The position numbers and the translations under genes are program-made. Below are positions 1 through 8,045 of a DNA stretch of 64,000 bases, one piece after another; within the stretch, counting starts at the first letter, position 1, and the number at the start of each line of letters is the position of its first letter. The notes under the pieces are model-generated. The model was not told where the DNA came from. It searched no databases and saw only the letters and a list, made by a program, of their open reading frames with translations. The stretch is from Paractinoplanes maris (GTDB lineage: Bacteria; Actinomycetota; Actinomycetes; Mycobacteriales; Micromonosporaceae): the NCBI RefSeq assembly GCF_023544465.1, contig NZ_JALPVL010000010.1:248001-312000 (forward strand). Reading direction: 5' to 3'.

Positions 1-2
1 GG

Positions 3-866
3 CGCGTGCGCCGGTCCTACCGGGGCTGGCAGTTCGTCGGCCCGTTCATGATCGTCTTTGCGCTGGTGTTCCTCGCGCCGATCGTCTACGCGATCTACCT
101 GAGCCTCTTCCGCAACCGGCTGATTGGCGGCAACGCGTTCGTCGGTCTCGACAACTACCAGCAGGCGCTGCAGGATCCGCAGTTCTGGTCGGGTGTCGGC
201 CGGGTCGGCCTGTTCCTGGTCGTGCAGGTCCCGATCATGCTGTTCTTGGCCCTGCTGGTGGCGCTGGCCCTCGACAGCGGCCGCCTCTACGGCAAGAGCT
301 TCTTCCGGGTTTCGATCTTCCTGCCCTACGCGGTGCCGGCCGTGGTCGCCGCGCTGATGTGGGGCTTCATCTACGGGTCGCAGTTCGGTCTGATCGGCAA
401 CCTCAACGACGCCCTCGGCATCACGCTGCCCGACCCGCTCAAGCCGAGCCTCATCCTGGCTTCGATCGGCAACATCTCGACCTGGCAGTTCGTCGGCTAC
501 AACATGTTGATCTTCTATTCGGCCCTGCAGGTCGTGCCGAAGTCGCTCTACGAGTCGGCCGCGATCGACGGTGCCGGTCAGCTCCGGATCATCCGCTCGA
601 TCAAGCTGCCGGCCATCCGGGGCGCGCTGGTGATCGCCACGATCTTCTCGATCATCGGCAGCTTCCAGCTGTTCAACGAGCCGGCCATCCTGCGCAACCT
701 GGCGCCGAACGCGATCACCACGTACTTCACGCCGAACTTCTACGCCTACTCGCTGACCTTCTCGGGCCAGCAGATCAACTACTCCGCGGCGGTCGCGGTC
801 GTGATGGCCGTGATCACCATGATCGTCGCCTACGTGGTGCAGCTGCGCGGGACGAAGGACCTCTGA
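3..866 (+). CDS. ABC sugar transporter permease, MalF/UgpA type (probably 5'-truncated by window edge)
   Basis: This is an inner-membrane subunit of a binding-protein-dependent sugar importer. Hydrophobic segments run through most of the 286 visible residues. The EAA loop that docks the ATPase is seen as ESAAIDGAGQLRIIRSIKLP near residue 180. The first possible start (GTG at 6) falls directly on the charged stretch before the first membrane helix, while relatives normally have a longer cytoplasmic N-terminus, so the true start probably lies before base 1. The stop overlaps the next permease start by one base (TGATG). The following binding lipoprotein and GH42 enzyme suggest a galactoside or oligosaccharide substrate. 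No ATPase gene is in view; many actinomycete CUT1 importers share one MsiK ATPase encoded elsewhere. Confidence 0.93.
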   Translation, partial: RVRRSYRGWQFVGPFMIVFALVFLAPIVYAIYLSLFRNRLIGGNAFVGLDNYQQALQDPQFWSGVGRVGLFLVVQVPIMLFLALLVALALDSGRLYGKSFFRVSIFLPYAVPAVVAALMWGFIYGSQFGLIGNLNDALGITLPDPLKPSLILASIGNISTWQFVGYNMLIFYSALQVVPKSLYESAAIDGAGQLRIIRSIKLPAIRGALVIATIFSIIGSFQLFNEPAILRNLAPNAITTYFTPNFYAYSLTFSGQQINYSAAVAVVMAVITMIVAYVVQLRGTKDL

Positions 867-1783
867 TGACCACCACGACCTCGCCGGTGCAGGCCTCACC
901 CCGTACGGGAAAGCCTGTGACCCTGTCATCGAAGAAGCGCCGGAAGGGCAGCGTTCTGCTGACCGTGCTAACCGCGCTGATGGCCGCCTACTCGCTGTTC
1001 CCGCTGGCCTGGCTGCTGATCAACTCGACCAAGACCCAGGACGGGCTGTTCAGCTCGTTCGGTCTCTGGTTCGACGACGGCAAGTTCGCCCTGTTCAGCA
1101 ACATCGCCGACACCTTCACCTACGGCGACGGGATCTTCCTGCGCTGGCTGGGCAACACCGCGCTCTACGTGCTGGTCGGCGCGGGCGGGGCGACGTTCCT
1201 GGCCCTGCTGGCCGGCTACGGGCTCGCCAAGTTCGACTTCGTCGGCAAGAAGGCGGTCTTCGCGATCGTCATCGGTGCCGTCGCCGTCCCGCCGACCGCG
1301 CTGGCCGTCCCGACCTTCCTGATGTTCAGCAAGATGGGGCTCACCAACACCCCGTGGGCCGTGATCATCCCGTCGCTGATCTCGCCGTTCGGGCTGTACC
1401 TGATGTGGACCTTCGCGGCCCAGGCGGTGCCGACCGAGATGCTCGAGGCGGCCCGGGTCGACGGGGCCGGCGAGTTCCGCACGCTGTTCCGCATCAGCGT
1501 GCCGCTGCTCATGCCCGGCATCATCACAACCCTGCTCTTCACCATGGTCGCGACGATGAACAACTACTTCCTGCCGCTGATCATGCTCAAGAACCCGGAC
1601 TGGTACCCGCTGACCGTCGGCCTGAACTCCTGGAACGCCCAGGCCGCGACGGCCGGTGGCGAAGCCGTCTTCAACCTCGTCATCACCGGTTCGCTGATCA
1701 CCGTCGTCCTGCTCCTCGCAGCGTTCCTCTCGCTGCAGCGCTACTGGCAGTCCGGCCTGGCCGCCGGCTCCGTCAAGGAATAA
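866..1783 (+). CDS. ABC sugar transporter permease, MalG type
   Basis: This is the second membrane subunit of the same importer (305 aa). The ATG at 866 overlaps the stop of the upstream permease, the usual translational coupling of MalF/MalG pairs, and is preferred over in-frame starts inside the previous gene. A cytoplasmic Ser/Thr/Lys-rich leader of about 30 residues precedes six predicted helices. The EAA motif is EMLEAARVDGAGEFRTLF at about residues 190-207. It is followed 22 bp downstream by the binding-protein gene, with AAAGGACC as its ribosome binding site. Function at family level is certain; the sugar is inferred from the neighbouring beta-galactosidase. Confidence 0.94.
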   Translation: MTTTTSPVQASPRTGKPVTLSSKKRRKGSVLLTVLTALMAAYSLFPLAWLLINSTKTQDGLFSSFGLWFDDGKFALFSNIADTFTYGDGIFLRWLGNTALYVLVGAGGATFLALLAGYGLAKFDFVGKKAVFAIVIGAVAVPPTALAVPTFLMFSKMGLTNTPWAVIIPSLISPFGLYLMWTFAAQAVPTEMLEAARVDGAGEFRTLFRISVPLLMPGIITTLLFTMVATMNNYFLPLIMLKNPDWYPLTVGLNSWNAQAATAGGEAVFNLVITGSLITVVLLLAAFLSLQRYWQSGLAAGSVKE

Positions 1784-1805
1784 CCTCCCGAAAGGACCCG
1801 TCCGA

Positions 1806-3149
1806 ATGTCCCGATTCATCAAGGTGGCGGCCGCTGCGTCGGCTGCTGTCCTGGCTCTGGCCGCCTGTGGCGGCGGCGGGGACGACTCGTCGTCCGCCGG
1901 CTCCTCCTCCGGTGGCGCCACGGTCACCGACGCCCAGGTCGACGCCGCGCTCCAGAAGGGCGGCACCCTCACGGTTTGGGCGTGGGAGCCTACCCTCAAG
2001 GACGTCGTCACGAAGTTCCAGGAGAAGTACCCCAACGTCAAGGTTGACCTGGTCAACGCGGGCACCGGCGACAAGCAGTACACCGCCCTGCAGAACGCCA
2101 TCGCGGCCGGCAAGGGTGTTCCCGACGTCGGGCAGATCGAGTACTACGCGCTGCCGCAGTTCGCGATCGGCAAGGCGCTGACCAACCTCAACTCCTACGG
2201 TGCCGAGTCGCTCAAGGCGGACTTCAACCCCGGCCCGTGGAACTCGGTCAACTCCAGCGGCGGCGTCTACGGCCTGCCGATGGACTCGGGTCCGATGGCG
2301 CTCTACTACAACAAGGAAGTCTTCGACAAGTACAAGATCGAGGTCCCCAAGACCTGGACCGAGTACCTGGAGGCCGCGCGCAAGCTGCACAAGGCCGACC
2401 CGAAGGCCTACATCACCAACGACACCGGCGACGCGGGCCTGACCACCAGCCTCATCTGGCAGGCCGGCGGCAAGCCGTACCAGGTCGACGGCACCAACGT
2501 CACGATCAACTTCTCGGACGCCGGCTCGCAGGAGTTCCAGAAGGTGTGGCAGACGCTGATCAGCGAGAAGCTGCTCGCGCCGATCAGCTCGTGGAGCGAC
2601 CAGTGGTTCCAGGGCATGGGCAACGGCTCGATCGCCACGGTCGCCACCGGCGCCTGGATGCCGGCCAACTTCGTCACCAGCGCCCCCGCCGGTAAGGGCA
2701 AGTGGCGCGCGGCCGAGCTCCCGCAGTGGACCGCGGGCGCCAACGCCAGCGCCGAGAACGGCGGCAGCTCGCTCGCGATCATGGACAAGGGCGCCAACAA
2801 GGAGCTGGCCTACGGCTTCCTGAAGTACGCCAACGACGGTGACGGCGTGCAGATCCGGGTCGACGGCGGCGCCTTCCCGGCCACCAGCAAGACCCTGGCC
2901 GACCCGAAGTGGCTGGGTGACGAGTTCGAGTACTTCGGCGGTCAGAAGGCCAACGAGATCTTCGCCAAGTCGGCCCAGAACGTGGTCACCGGCTGGTCGT
3001 ACCTGCCCTTCCAGGTCTACTCGAACAGCGTCTTCAACGACACGGTGGGCAAGGCCTACGTCTCGAACACCACGCTGGCCGACGGGCTGAAGGCCTGGCA
3101 GGACCAGACCACCAAGTACGGCAACGAGCAGGGCTTCACCGTCAAGTAA
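1806..3149 (+). CDS. Extracellular sugar-binding lipoprotein of the ABC importer
   Basis: This 447-aa solute-binding protein of the CUT1 (family 1) type captures the sugar outside the cell and delivers it to the two upstream permeases. The N-terminus is a lipoprotein signal: charged MSRFIK, a hydrophobic Ala/Val/Leu core, then lipobox LAAC with Cys20 as lipid anchor, followed by a Gly/Asp/Ser linker. The mature part starts with the TLTVWAW strand typical of the family and contains aromatic residues that could stack on sugars (WQAGG, SSWSDQWFQGMG). It lies in one operon with the permeases and the GH42 gene 25 bp downstream. The ligand is inferred, not read from sequence. Confidence 0.93.
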   Translation: MSRFIKVAAAASAAVLALAACGGGGDDSSSAGSSSGGATVTDAQVDAALQKGGTLTVWAWEPTLKDVVTKFQEKYPNVKVDLVNAGTGDKQYTALQNAIAAGKGVPDVGQIEYYALPQFAIGKALTNLNSYGAESLKADFNPGPWNSVNSSGGVYGLPMDSGPMALYYNKEVFDKYKIEVPKTWTEYLEAARKLHKADPKAYITNDTGDAGLTTSLIWQAGGKPYQVDGTNVTINFSDAGSQEFQKVWQTLISEKLLAPISSWSDQWFQGMGNGSIATVATGAWMPANFVTSAPAGKGKWRAAELPQWTAGANASAENGGSSLAIMDKGANKELAYGFLKYANDGDGVQIRVDGGAFPATSKTLADPKWLGDEFEYFGGQKANEIFAKSAQNVVTGWSYLPFQVYSNSVFNDTVGKAYVSNTTLADGLKAWQDQTTKYGNEQGFTVK

Positions 3150-3174
3150 CTGCGTTTTCCACCTGGAGAAACCT

Positions 3175-5151
3175 GTGTCAAATCCCCGTTGGCTGCGCCG
3201 GGCCGGAGACCCCCGTCTCGAGTACGGCGCGGACTACAACCCCGAGCAGTGGCCCCGCGAAGTGTGGGACGAGGACGTTCGCGCCATGCGCGACGCCGGC
3301 GTCACCATCGTCTCGCTCGCCATCTTCTCGTGGGCGCGCCTCGAGACGGCCGAGGGCGAGTACGACTTCGGCTGGCTCGACGACGCGATCGACCTGTTGC
3401 ACGCCAACGGGATCGCGGTCGATCTGGCCACGGCGACGGCCTCCCCGCCGCCGTGGCTGACGACCAAGCACCCGGAGATCCTCCCGGTGGACCAGAAGGG
3501 CAACACCATCTGGCCGGGCGGCCGCCAGCAGTGGCGGCCGACCTCGCCCATCTTCCGGGCCTACGCGCTGCGGCTGGTCCGGACGCTGGCCGAGCGTTAC
3601 AAAGACCACCCGGCCGTGGTCGCGTGGCACGTCAGCAACGAGCTGGGCTGCCACAACGTGTACGACTTCTCGGACGACGCGGCGGCCGCGTTCCGGGTGT
3701 GGCTGCGCGCCCGCTACGCGACGATCGACGACCTCAACGAGGCCTGGGGCACCGCCTTCTGGTCGCAGTGGTATTCGTCGTTCTCCGAGGTCCTGCCCCC
3801 GCGGCAGGCCGCCACACACCCGAACCCGACGCAGCAGCTCGACTTCAAGCGGTTCTCGTCCGACGCGCTCAAGGACTACCTGATCGCCGAGCGCGAGATC
3901 CTGCGTGAGATCACCCCCGAGATCCCGGTGACCACCAACTTCATGGTCATGGGCGAGACCCGGGGCATGGACTACGCGGACTGGGCGGCCGAGGTCGACT
4001 TCATCGCCAACGACCACTACCGGCTGCCCGGCGCGCAGACGCTGGACGAGCTGTCGTTCTCGGCCAACCTGACCGGCAACCTGGCCGGCGGGAAGCCCTG
4101 GTTCCTGATGGAGCACTCGACCTCGGCGGTCAACTGGCAGCCCATCAACCTGGCCAAGAAGCCCGGTGAGCTGGAGCGCGACTCGCTCACGCACGTCGCC
4201 CACGGAGCCGACGCGGTCTGCTTCTTCCAGTGGCGGCAGTCCCGGGCGGGGGCCGAGAAATACCACTCGGCGATGTACCCGCACGCCGGCCGCGACTCCC
4301 AGCTGTTCCGGGACGTGGTCGATCTCGGCTCGCGGCTGAAGTCGCTCGCGTCGCTGGCGGGCACCCCCCGTACGCGATCGAAAGCGGCCATCATCTTCGA
4401 CTGGACGTCGTGGTGGGCGGTCGAGCAGGACTCGCATCCGACCGAGAAGCTGAAATACCGGCAGGAGGCCCTGGACTGGTACACGGCGTTCCTCGATCTC
4501 GGCGTCCGGGCCGACGTGGTCCCGGTGGGGGCCGAGCTCGACGGGTACGACGTCGTGGTGGCCCCGATCCTGCACGTGATGCCGGCCCCGCTGTCGGCGA
4601 AGCTCACCGCGTACGTCGAAGGCGGCGGCCACCTGGTGACCACGTACTTCTCCGGGATCGTCGACGAGAACGACCACATCTGGCTCGGCGGCTATCCCGG
4701 CGCGCTGCGCGACCTGCTCGGCATCCGGATCGAGGAGTTCGGGCCGCTGCTCGACGGTGACACCGCCGAGCTGGACAACGGGCTGACCGGCACGCTGTGG
4801 ACCGACCGGATCGCGCTCGCCGGCGCGGACACGACGGTGCTGGCCTCCTACAAGACCGGCGACCAGGCCGGCCGCCCGGCGATCACCCGGCGCGAGGTGG
4901 GTGACGGCTCGGCCGCGTACGTCTCGACCCGCCTCGGCGCCGACGGCCTCGTCCCGGTGCTGGGCGACCTGCTGGCGCGGGCCGGCGTGACCAGCGAGCT
5001 GCCCGCCGAGCTGCGCGGCCGGGTCGAGCTGGCGGTGCGCGGCGAAACCCGATTCATCATCAACCGCACCGAGGAACCGGTCGACATCACCGCCCTCGGT
5101 GGCGACGACCGCACTCTCACCGCCAGGGGAGTGGCGGTGCTCCGCGCCTGA
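3175..5151 (+). CDS. Beta-galactosidase, glycoside hydrolase family 42
   Basis: This cytoplasmic enzyme (658 aa) removes terminal beta-galactose from oligosaccharides brought in by the upstream transporter. The GH42 order is complete: an (alpha/beta)8 barrel to about residue 390, a trimerisation domain, and a small C-terminal beta domain. The acid/base Glu156 sits in HVSNELG and the nucleophile Glu313 in FLMEHSTSAVNW. The start is GTG at 3175 with GGAG about 7 bp upstream. It has no signal peptide, which fits intracellular hydrolysis of imported sugar. A strong hairpin 23 bp after the stop closes the operon. The regulator, commonly a LacI protein, must lie outside the window. Confidence 0.95.
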   Translation: MSNPRWLRRAGDPRLEYGADYNPEQWPREVWDEDVRAMRDAGVTIVSLAIFSWARLETAEGEYDFGWLDDAIDLLHANGIAVDLATATASPPPWLTTKHPEILPVDQKGNTIWPGGRQQWRPTSPIFRAYALRLVRTLAERYKDHPAVVAWHVSNELGCHNVYDFSDDAAAAFRVWLRARYATIDDLNEAWGTAFWSQWYSSFSEVLPPRQAATHPNPTQQLDFKRFSSDALKDYLIAEREILREITPEIPVTTNFMVMGETRGMDYADWAAEVDFIANDHYRLPGAQTLDELSFSANLTGNLAGGKPWFLMEHSTSAVNWQPINLAKKPGELERDSLTHVAHGADAVCFFQWRQSRAGAEKYHSAMYPHAGRDSQLFRDVVDLGSRLKSLASLAGTPRTRSKAAIIFDWTSWWAVEQDSHPTEKLKYRQEALDWYTAFLDLGVRADVVPVGAELDGYDVVVAPILHVMPAPLSAKLTAYVEGGGHLVTTYFSGIVDENDHIWLGGYPGALRDLLGIRIEEFGPLLDGDTAELDNGLTGTLWTDRIALAGADTTVLASYKTGDQAGRPAITRREVGDGSAAYVSTRLGADGLVPVLGDLLARAGVTSELPAELRGRVELAVRGETRFIINRTEEPVDITALGGDDRTLTARGVAVLRA

Positions 5152-5173
5152 GTCCCAGCCAGGCGCGTGAGGC

Positions 5174-5212
5174 AGGCAGCCCGGTGGCGCATGCCGCCGG
5201 GCTGCCTCGTTT
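5174..5212 (+). terminator. Rho-independent terminator of the galactoside operon
   Basis: An almost perfect hairpin has arms AGGCAGCCCGGTGGC and GCCGCCGGGCTGCCT (one G-T pair), a GCAT loop, and a short CGTTT tail. It begins 23 bp after the GH42 stop. It also decides the next gene's start: the upstream in-frame GTG at 5184 lies inside this stem and would be a poor initiation site. Confidence 0.85.
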
Positions 5213-5234
5213 CCGCGGACCGTATGGTGCGGGT

Positions 5235-5903
5235 GTGCCGTCCTTCCGCTTGCCGTCCGACGTGGCCGAGGCGGAGCTGATCCAGGGCGAGCTGCGCCCG
5301 CTCCTGGTCGTTCCGTCGTCGCCGATTCCCTGGCCCCGCACCGTTGTCGGGCTCGACGTGACCTATGAGGTGGGCTCGGACCGGGCCGTGGCGGCGGCCG
5401 TCGTGGTCGACGTGGCCACGCTCGCCGTCGAGGAGGTCGTCACCTACGCGGGTGAGACTTCCTTCCCGTACGTCCCCGGTCTGCTCGCCTTCCGCGAGGT
5501 GCCCCTGCTGCTGGCCGCGATCGAGCGGCTGTCCACGCCGCCGTCCCTGCTGGTCTGCGACGGGTACGGGCTGGCCCACCCGCGGCGGTTCGGGCTCGCC
5601 TGCCATCTCGGGGTGCTGCTCGACCTGCCGTCGTTCGGGGTCGCCAAGACCGCCTTCGTCGGGTCCTTCGACGACCCGGCCACCGACCGGGGTGCCTCGT
5701 CCGACCTGGTCGACGCGGGCGAGGTGGTGGGCCGGGTCGTCCGTACCCAGCCGAACGTGAAGCCGGTGTTCGTCTCGCCGGGCCACCGCATCGGCCTGGC
5801 CGAGTCGGCCGAGCTCAGCGTGCGGCTCAGCAGCCGCTACCGCATCCCGGAACCGACCCGCCAGGCCGACATCCTGTCCCGCAGCGCCTTCCGATCCCTG
5901 TAG
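5235..5903 (+). CDS. nfi: Endonuclease V (deoxyinosine 3'-endonuclease)
   Basis: This DNA repair enzyme nicks DNA near deaminated adenine (hypoxanthine); it is 222 aa from GTG 5235, a normal length for the family. Visible motifs are the metal-binding Asp in GLDVTY, Tyr and Glu in YVPGLLAFRE, the second Asp in VCDGYG, and the conserved GVAKTAFVG and PVFVSPGHRIG blocks. An earlier in-frame GTG at 5184 is rejected because it lies in the preceding terminator stem; initiation at 5235 also removes residues with no counterpart in the family. It is a single gene, unrelated to the galactoside operon. Confidence 0.93.
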   Translation: MPSFRLPSDVAEAELIQGELRPLLVVPSSPIPWPRTVVGLDVTYEVGSDRAVAAAVVVDVATLAVEEVVTYAGETSFPYVPGLLAFREVPLLLAAIERLSTPPSLLVCDGYGLAHPRRFGLACHLGVLLDLPSFGVAKTAFVGSFDDPATDRGASSDLVDAGEVVGRVVRTQPNVKPVFVSPGHRIGLAESAELSVRLSSRYRIPEPTRQADILSRSAFRSL

Positions 5904-5910
5904 CCCTCTC

Positions 5911-5926
5911 TGTCAGGTAGCTGACA
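5911..5926. promoter_or_regulatory. Inverted repeat upstream of the Thr-Pro-rich protein gene
   Basis: TGTCAG and CTGACA form perfect 6-bp arms around a 4-base GTAG centre. The site begins 8 bp after the endonuclease V stop and lies 78 bp before the next start. It could be a small operator or a weak hairpin; there is no T-run, so a terminator is less likely. Confidence 0.35.
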
Positions 5927-6003
5927 CAAAGAGTGTTCATCCGGTCACCGATCGCGTCCGTATCTCGTGGCGGCGGATCGAGGCGACGCGGGCGAGGGAA
6001 CTC

Positions 6004-6714
6004 ATGGGGACAGACGACGGCAACGGCTGGAGCCGGGGCAACAAGATCGCGGCCGGGTCCCTCGTCGTCACCGTGCTCGCTGCCCTGTTCGCGGTCGTCC
6101 AGGTCGGCCAGGGTGCCGATTGGTTCTGTGACACGGCCCTGGGCAAGAAGTGCGAGACCGTCGCCGAGCCGAGCGGGGGTCCCACCACCACCACCACCAC
6201 CACGCCGCCGACCACGCCGCCGACCACGCCGCCGACCACGCCGCCGACCACGCCGCCGACCACGCCGCCGAGCCGGAAGCCGACGCCGACCCGGCCACCC
6301 ACCGTGCCCCCGCCCGAGCCGACGGAGGACCGGCCCGCCGCCAGTGTCGTGTGGAGCGGCAAGGTGCTCATTCACAAGGCGGCCGGCATCGAGCTGGACA
6401 CCGCCCCGCCGAGCCAGGCCAGCGGACCGGCCGGAACCATCGACGCGGCGGACGTGCTGCTCGACAACAGCCGCTACGGCACGAGGTACCGGCTGACCGC
6501 GATGTCCGGCGCGCGCTTCGCGGATGTCACCGAGGACGGCCCACCCGACGCGTACTCCTGTCTCGACTCGCTGCAGACCGTGCCGGTCGGCGACGCCCCG
6601 GCCGAGGCCGGCACCACGCTCTGCGTCCGCACCGGCGCCGGCAACGTGATGATGCTGCGGGTGACCCGCGACGCCGACGACGGTCTGTACCTGGCCGTCA
6701 CCCAGTGGCACTAG
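6004..6714 (+). CDS. Membrane-anchored protein with Thr-Pro repeat linker, function unknown
   Basis: The 236-aa protein has a short cytoplasmic start, one hydrophobic helix at about residues 15-35 (GSLVVTVLAALFAVV), a small Cys-containing patch (DWFCDTALGKKCE), then a linker of TTPP units encoded by a 12-bp tandem repeat (about 6181-6270), and a C-terminal domain of about 130 residues with two further Cys. The layout suggests a type II membrane protein whose globular domain is held away from the membrane by a possibly glycosylated Thr/Pro stalk. I do not recognise the C-terminal domain. ATG 6004 has GAGGGAAC upstream. No operon partner is seen. Confidence 0.75.
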   Translation: MGTDDGNGWSRGNKIAAGSLVVTVLAALFAVVQVGQGADWFCDTALGKKCETVAEPSGGPTTTTTTTPPTTPPTTPPTTPPTTPPTTPPSRKPTPTRPPTVPPPEPTEDRPAASVVWSGKVLIHKAAGIELDTAPPSQASGPAGTIDAADVLLDNSRYGTRYRLTAMSGARFADVTEDGPPDAYSCLDSLQTVPVGDAPAEAGTTLCVRTGAGNVMMLRVTRDADDGLYLAVTQWH

Positions 6715-6941
6715 AACCCGCCTTCACCCCGACCGGGTGAAAGACCGGAGAACGGCAGCGCGAGGGCCGCCGGTATGCCGGGGAGGATGGCCGCTGCCTG
6801 GACGGAGATTGTGATCAACCGGCGTCGCTGCCCGGCCCGGCTGCGCAAGATCACAGCTCGTACACAATGCATTCAAAGCCACCACCTGGGCCTCTCCGAC
6901 ACGTTGTGCTGACGGGAGACGACCGCGCTGAGGGGGGCGGC

Positions 6942-8045
6942 ATGGCACAACGCGTGTTTCTTCATATCGGCGCGCCCAAGACAGGCAGCACCTATGTCCA
7001 GAATGTGCTCTGGGGCAATGTCGAGGCGCTGGCCCGCGCCGGCATCCTGCTGCCGGGCAAGTTCTCCGCGCACGACGAGGCGATGGCCGACCTGCGCGAG
7101 CTGAACTGGCACGCGACGCCGGCCTGGTCGTGGGACCGGATCGCGGCCAAGGCGGCGAGCTGGCCGGGCGACGTCGTGATCACCAACGAGGGGCTGGGCG
7201 CCGCGTCGAACGCGCAGGCGGCCCGGGCGGTGCGCAGCCTGCAACCGGCCGAGGTGCACATCATCGTGGCCGCCCGCGACCTGTGGCGGACCTTCCCGTC
7301 GATGTGGCAGCAGAGCATCCGGGCCCGCAGCGTGTGGAGCTTCGAGGACTTCATCGGGGCGGTCGAGCGGGGCCGGTTCGAGGACTTCTGGGAGCAGCAC
7401 ACAGCCAACCGGATGCTGCGCCGCTGGGGTGACCTGGTGCCGGCCGGGAACCGGCACCTGATCACCGTGCCCGGCCCGGGTGCGCCGCGGGACACGCTGT
7501 GGCGCCGGTTCGCCGGGGTCATCGGCATTCCCGACGGCGTCTGCGACCTCGACGTCGTGGCCGGCGTCAACACGTCGCTCGGCGCGGCCGAGGTCGAGGT
7601 GCTGCGCCGGGTCAACAAGGCGCTGGGCGACCGGTATCCGCATCGGGCGCCCTACCAGCGGGCCGTGCAGCGTCATCTGGTCGACGCGGTGCTCAAGAAC
7701 CGTACGAACGACCTGCGCTTCGGCGTCGGCCCGGAGCGCGCGGAGTGGGTGCTCGACCTGGCCGAGCAGCAGATCAAGGATCTCGACGACTACCCGTGCG
7801 AGGTCGTCGGCGACCTGGCCGAGCTGCGCCCGGTCGACCCGGCACCCCAGCCGACCCCCGATCAGCTGCGCCAGGACCAGCTCCTCGACACGGCCATCGA
7901 GACCATCATCGGCATGATCACCCACGCCGAGCAGCTGCACGGTCTGGTCCCCGAGCCCCGGGTCAGCCCGATCGAGCGCCTGCGCCGCCGGGCCGCGGGC
8001 AAGGTGAAACGCGGCCTGAAGCGGGTGAGCAGTCAGAACGGGTAG
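6942..8045 (+). CDS. Sulfotransferase-like protein
   Basis: This 367-aa protein resembles P-loop sulfotransferases and Stf0-type enzymes that move sulfate from PAPS to lipids or sugars. The 5'-phosphosulfate-binding loop is recognisable at the N-terminus as FLHIGAPKTGSTYVQ, and the second PAPS region may be VHIIVAARDLWRTFPSMWQQ with Arg and Ser in place. ATG 6942 is chosen because it follows GAGGGGGGC and places the motif at the expected distance; in-frame starts back to 6867 add unconserved residues. The C-terminus is basic. The last 13 bp overlap the 3' end of the convergent aldehyde dehydrogenase gene. The acceptor is unknown. Confidence 0.8.
   Translation: MAQRVFLHIGAPKTGSTYVQNVLWGNVEALARAGILLPGKFSAHDEAMADLRELNWHATPAWSWDRIAAKAASWPGDVVITNEGLGAASNAQAARAVRSLQPAEVHIIVAARDLWRTFPSMWQQSIRARSVWSFEDFIGAVERGRFEDFWEQHTANRMLRRWGDLVPAGNRHLITVPGPGAPRDTLWRRFAGVIGIPDGVCDLDVVAGVNTSLGAAEVEVLRRVNKALGDRYPHRAPYQRAVQRHLVDAVLKNRTNDLRFGVGPERAEWVLDLAEQQIKDLDDYPCEVVGDLAELRPVDPAPQPTPDQLRQDQLLDTAIETIIGMITHAEQLHGLVPEPRVSPIERLRRRAAGKVKRGLKRVSSQNG

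Noticed and set aside
6181..6270. Short regular repeats as a possible CRISPR array
   Set aside because: The 12-bp units are contiguous with no spacers and encode the TTPP linker in frame; no cas genes are present. The arrays at 17155, 18689, 29953 and 33012 also lack spacers.
6810..6855. TGTGATC and GATCACA as a Crp-type operator before the sulfotransferase gene
   Set aside because: Half-sites are about 32 bp apart, not the 6 bp needed for a Crp dimer site; at most a loose hairpin.
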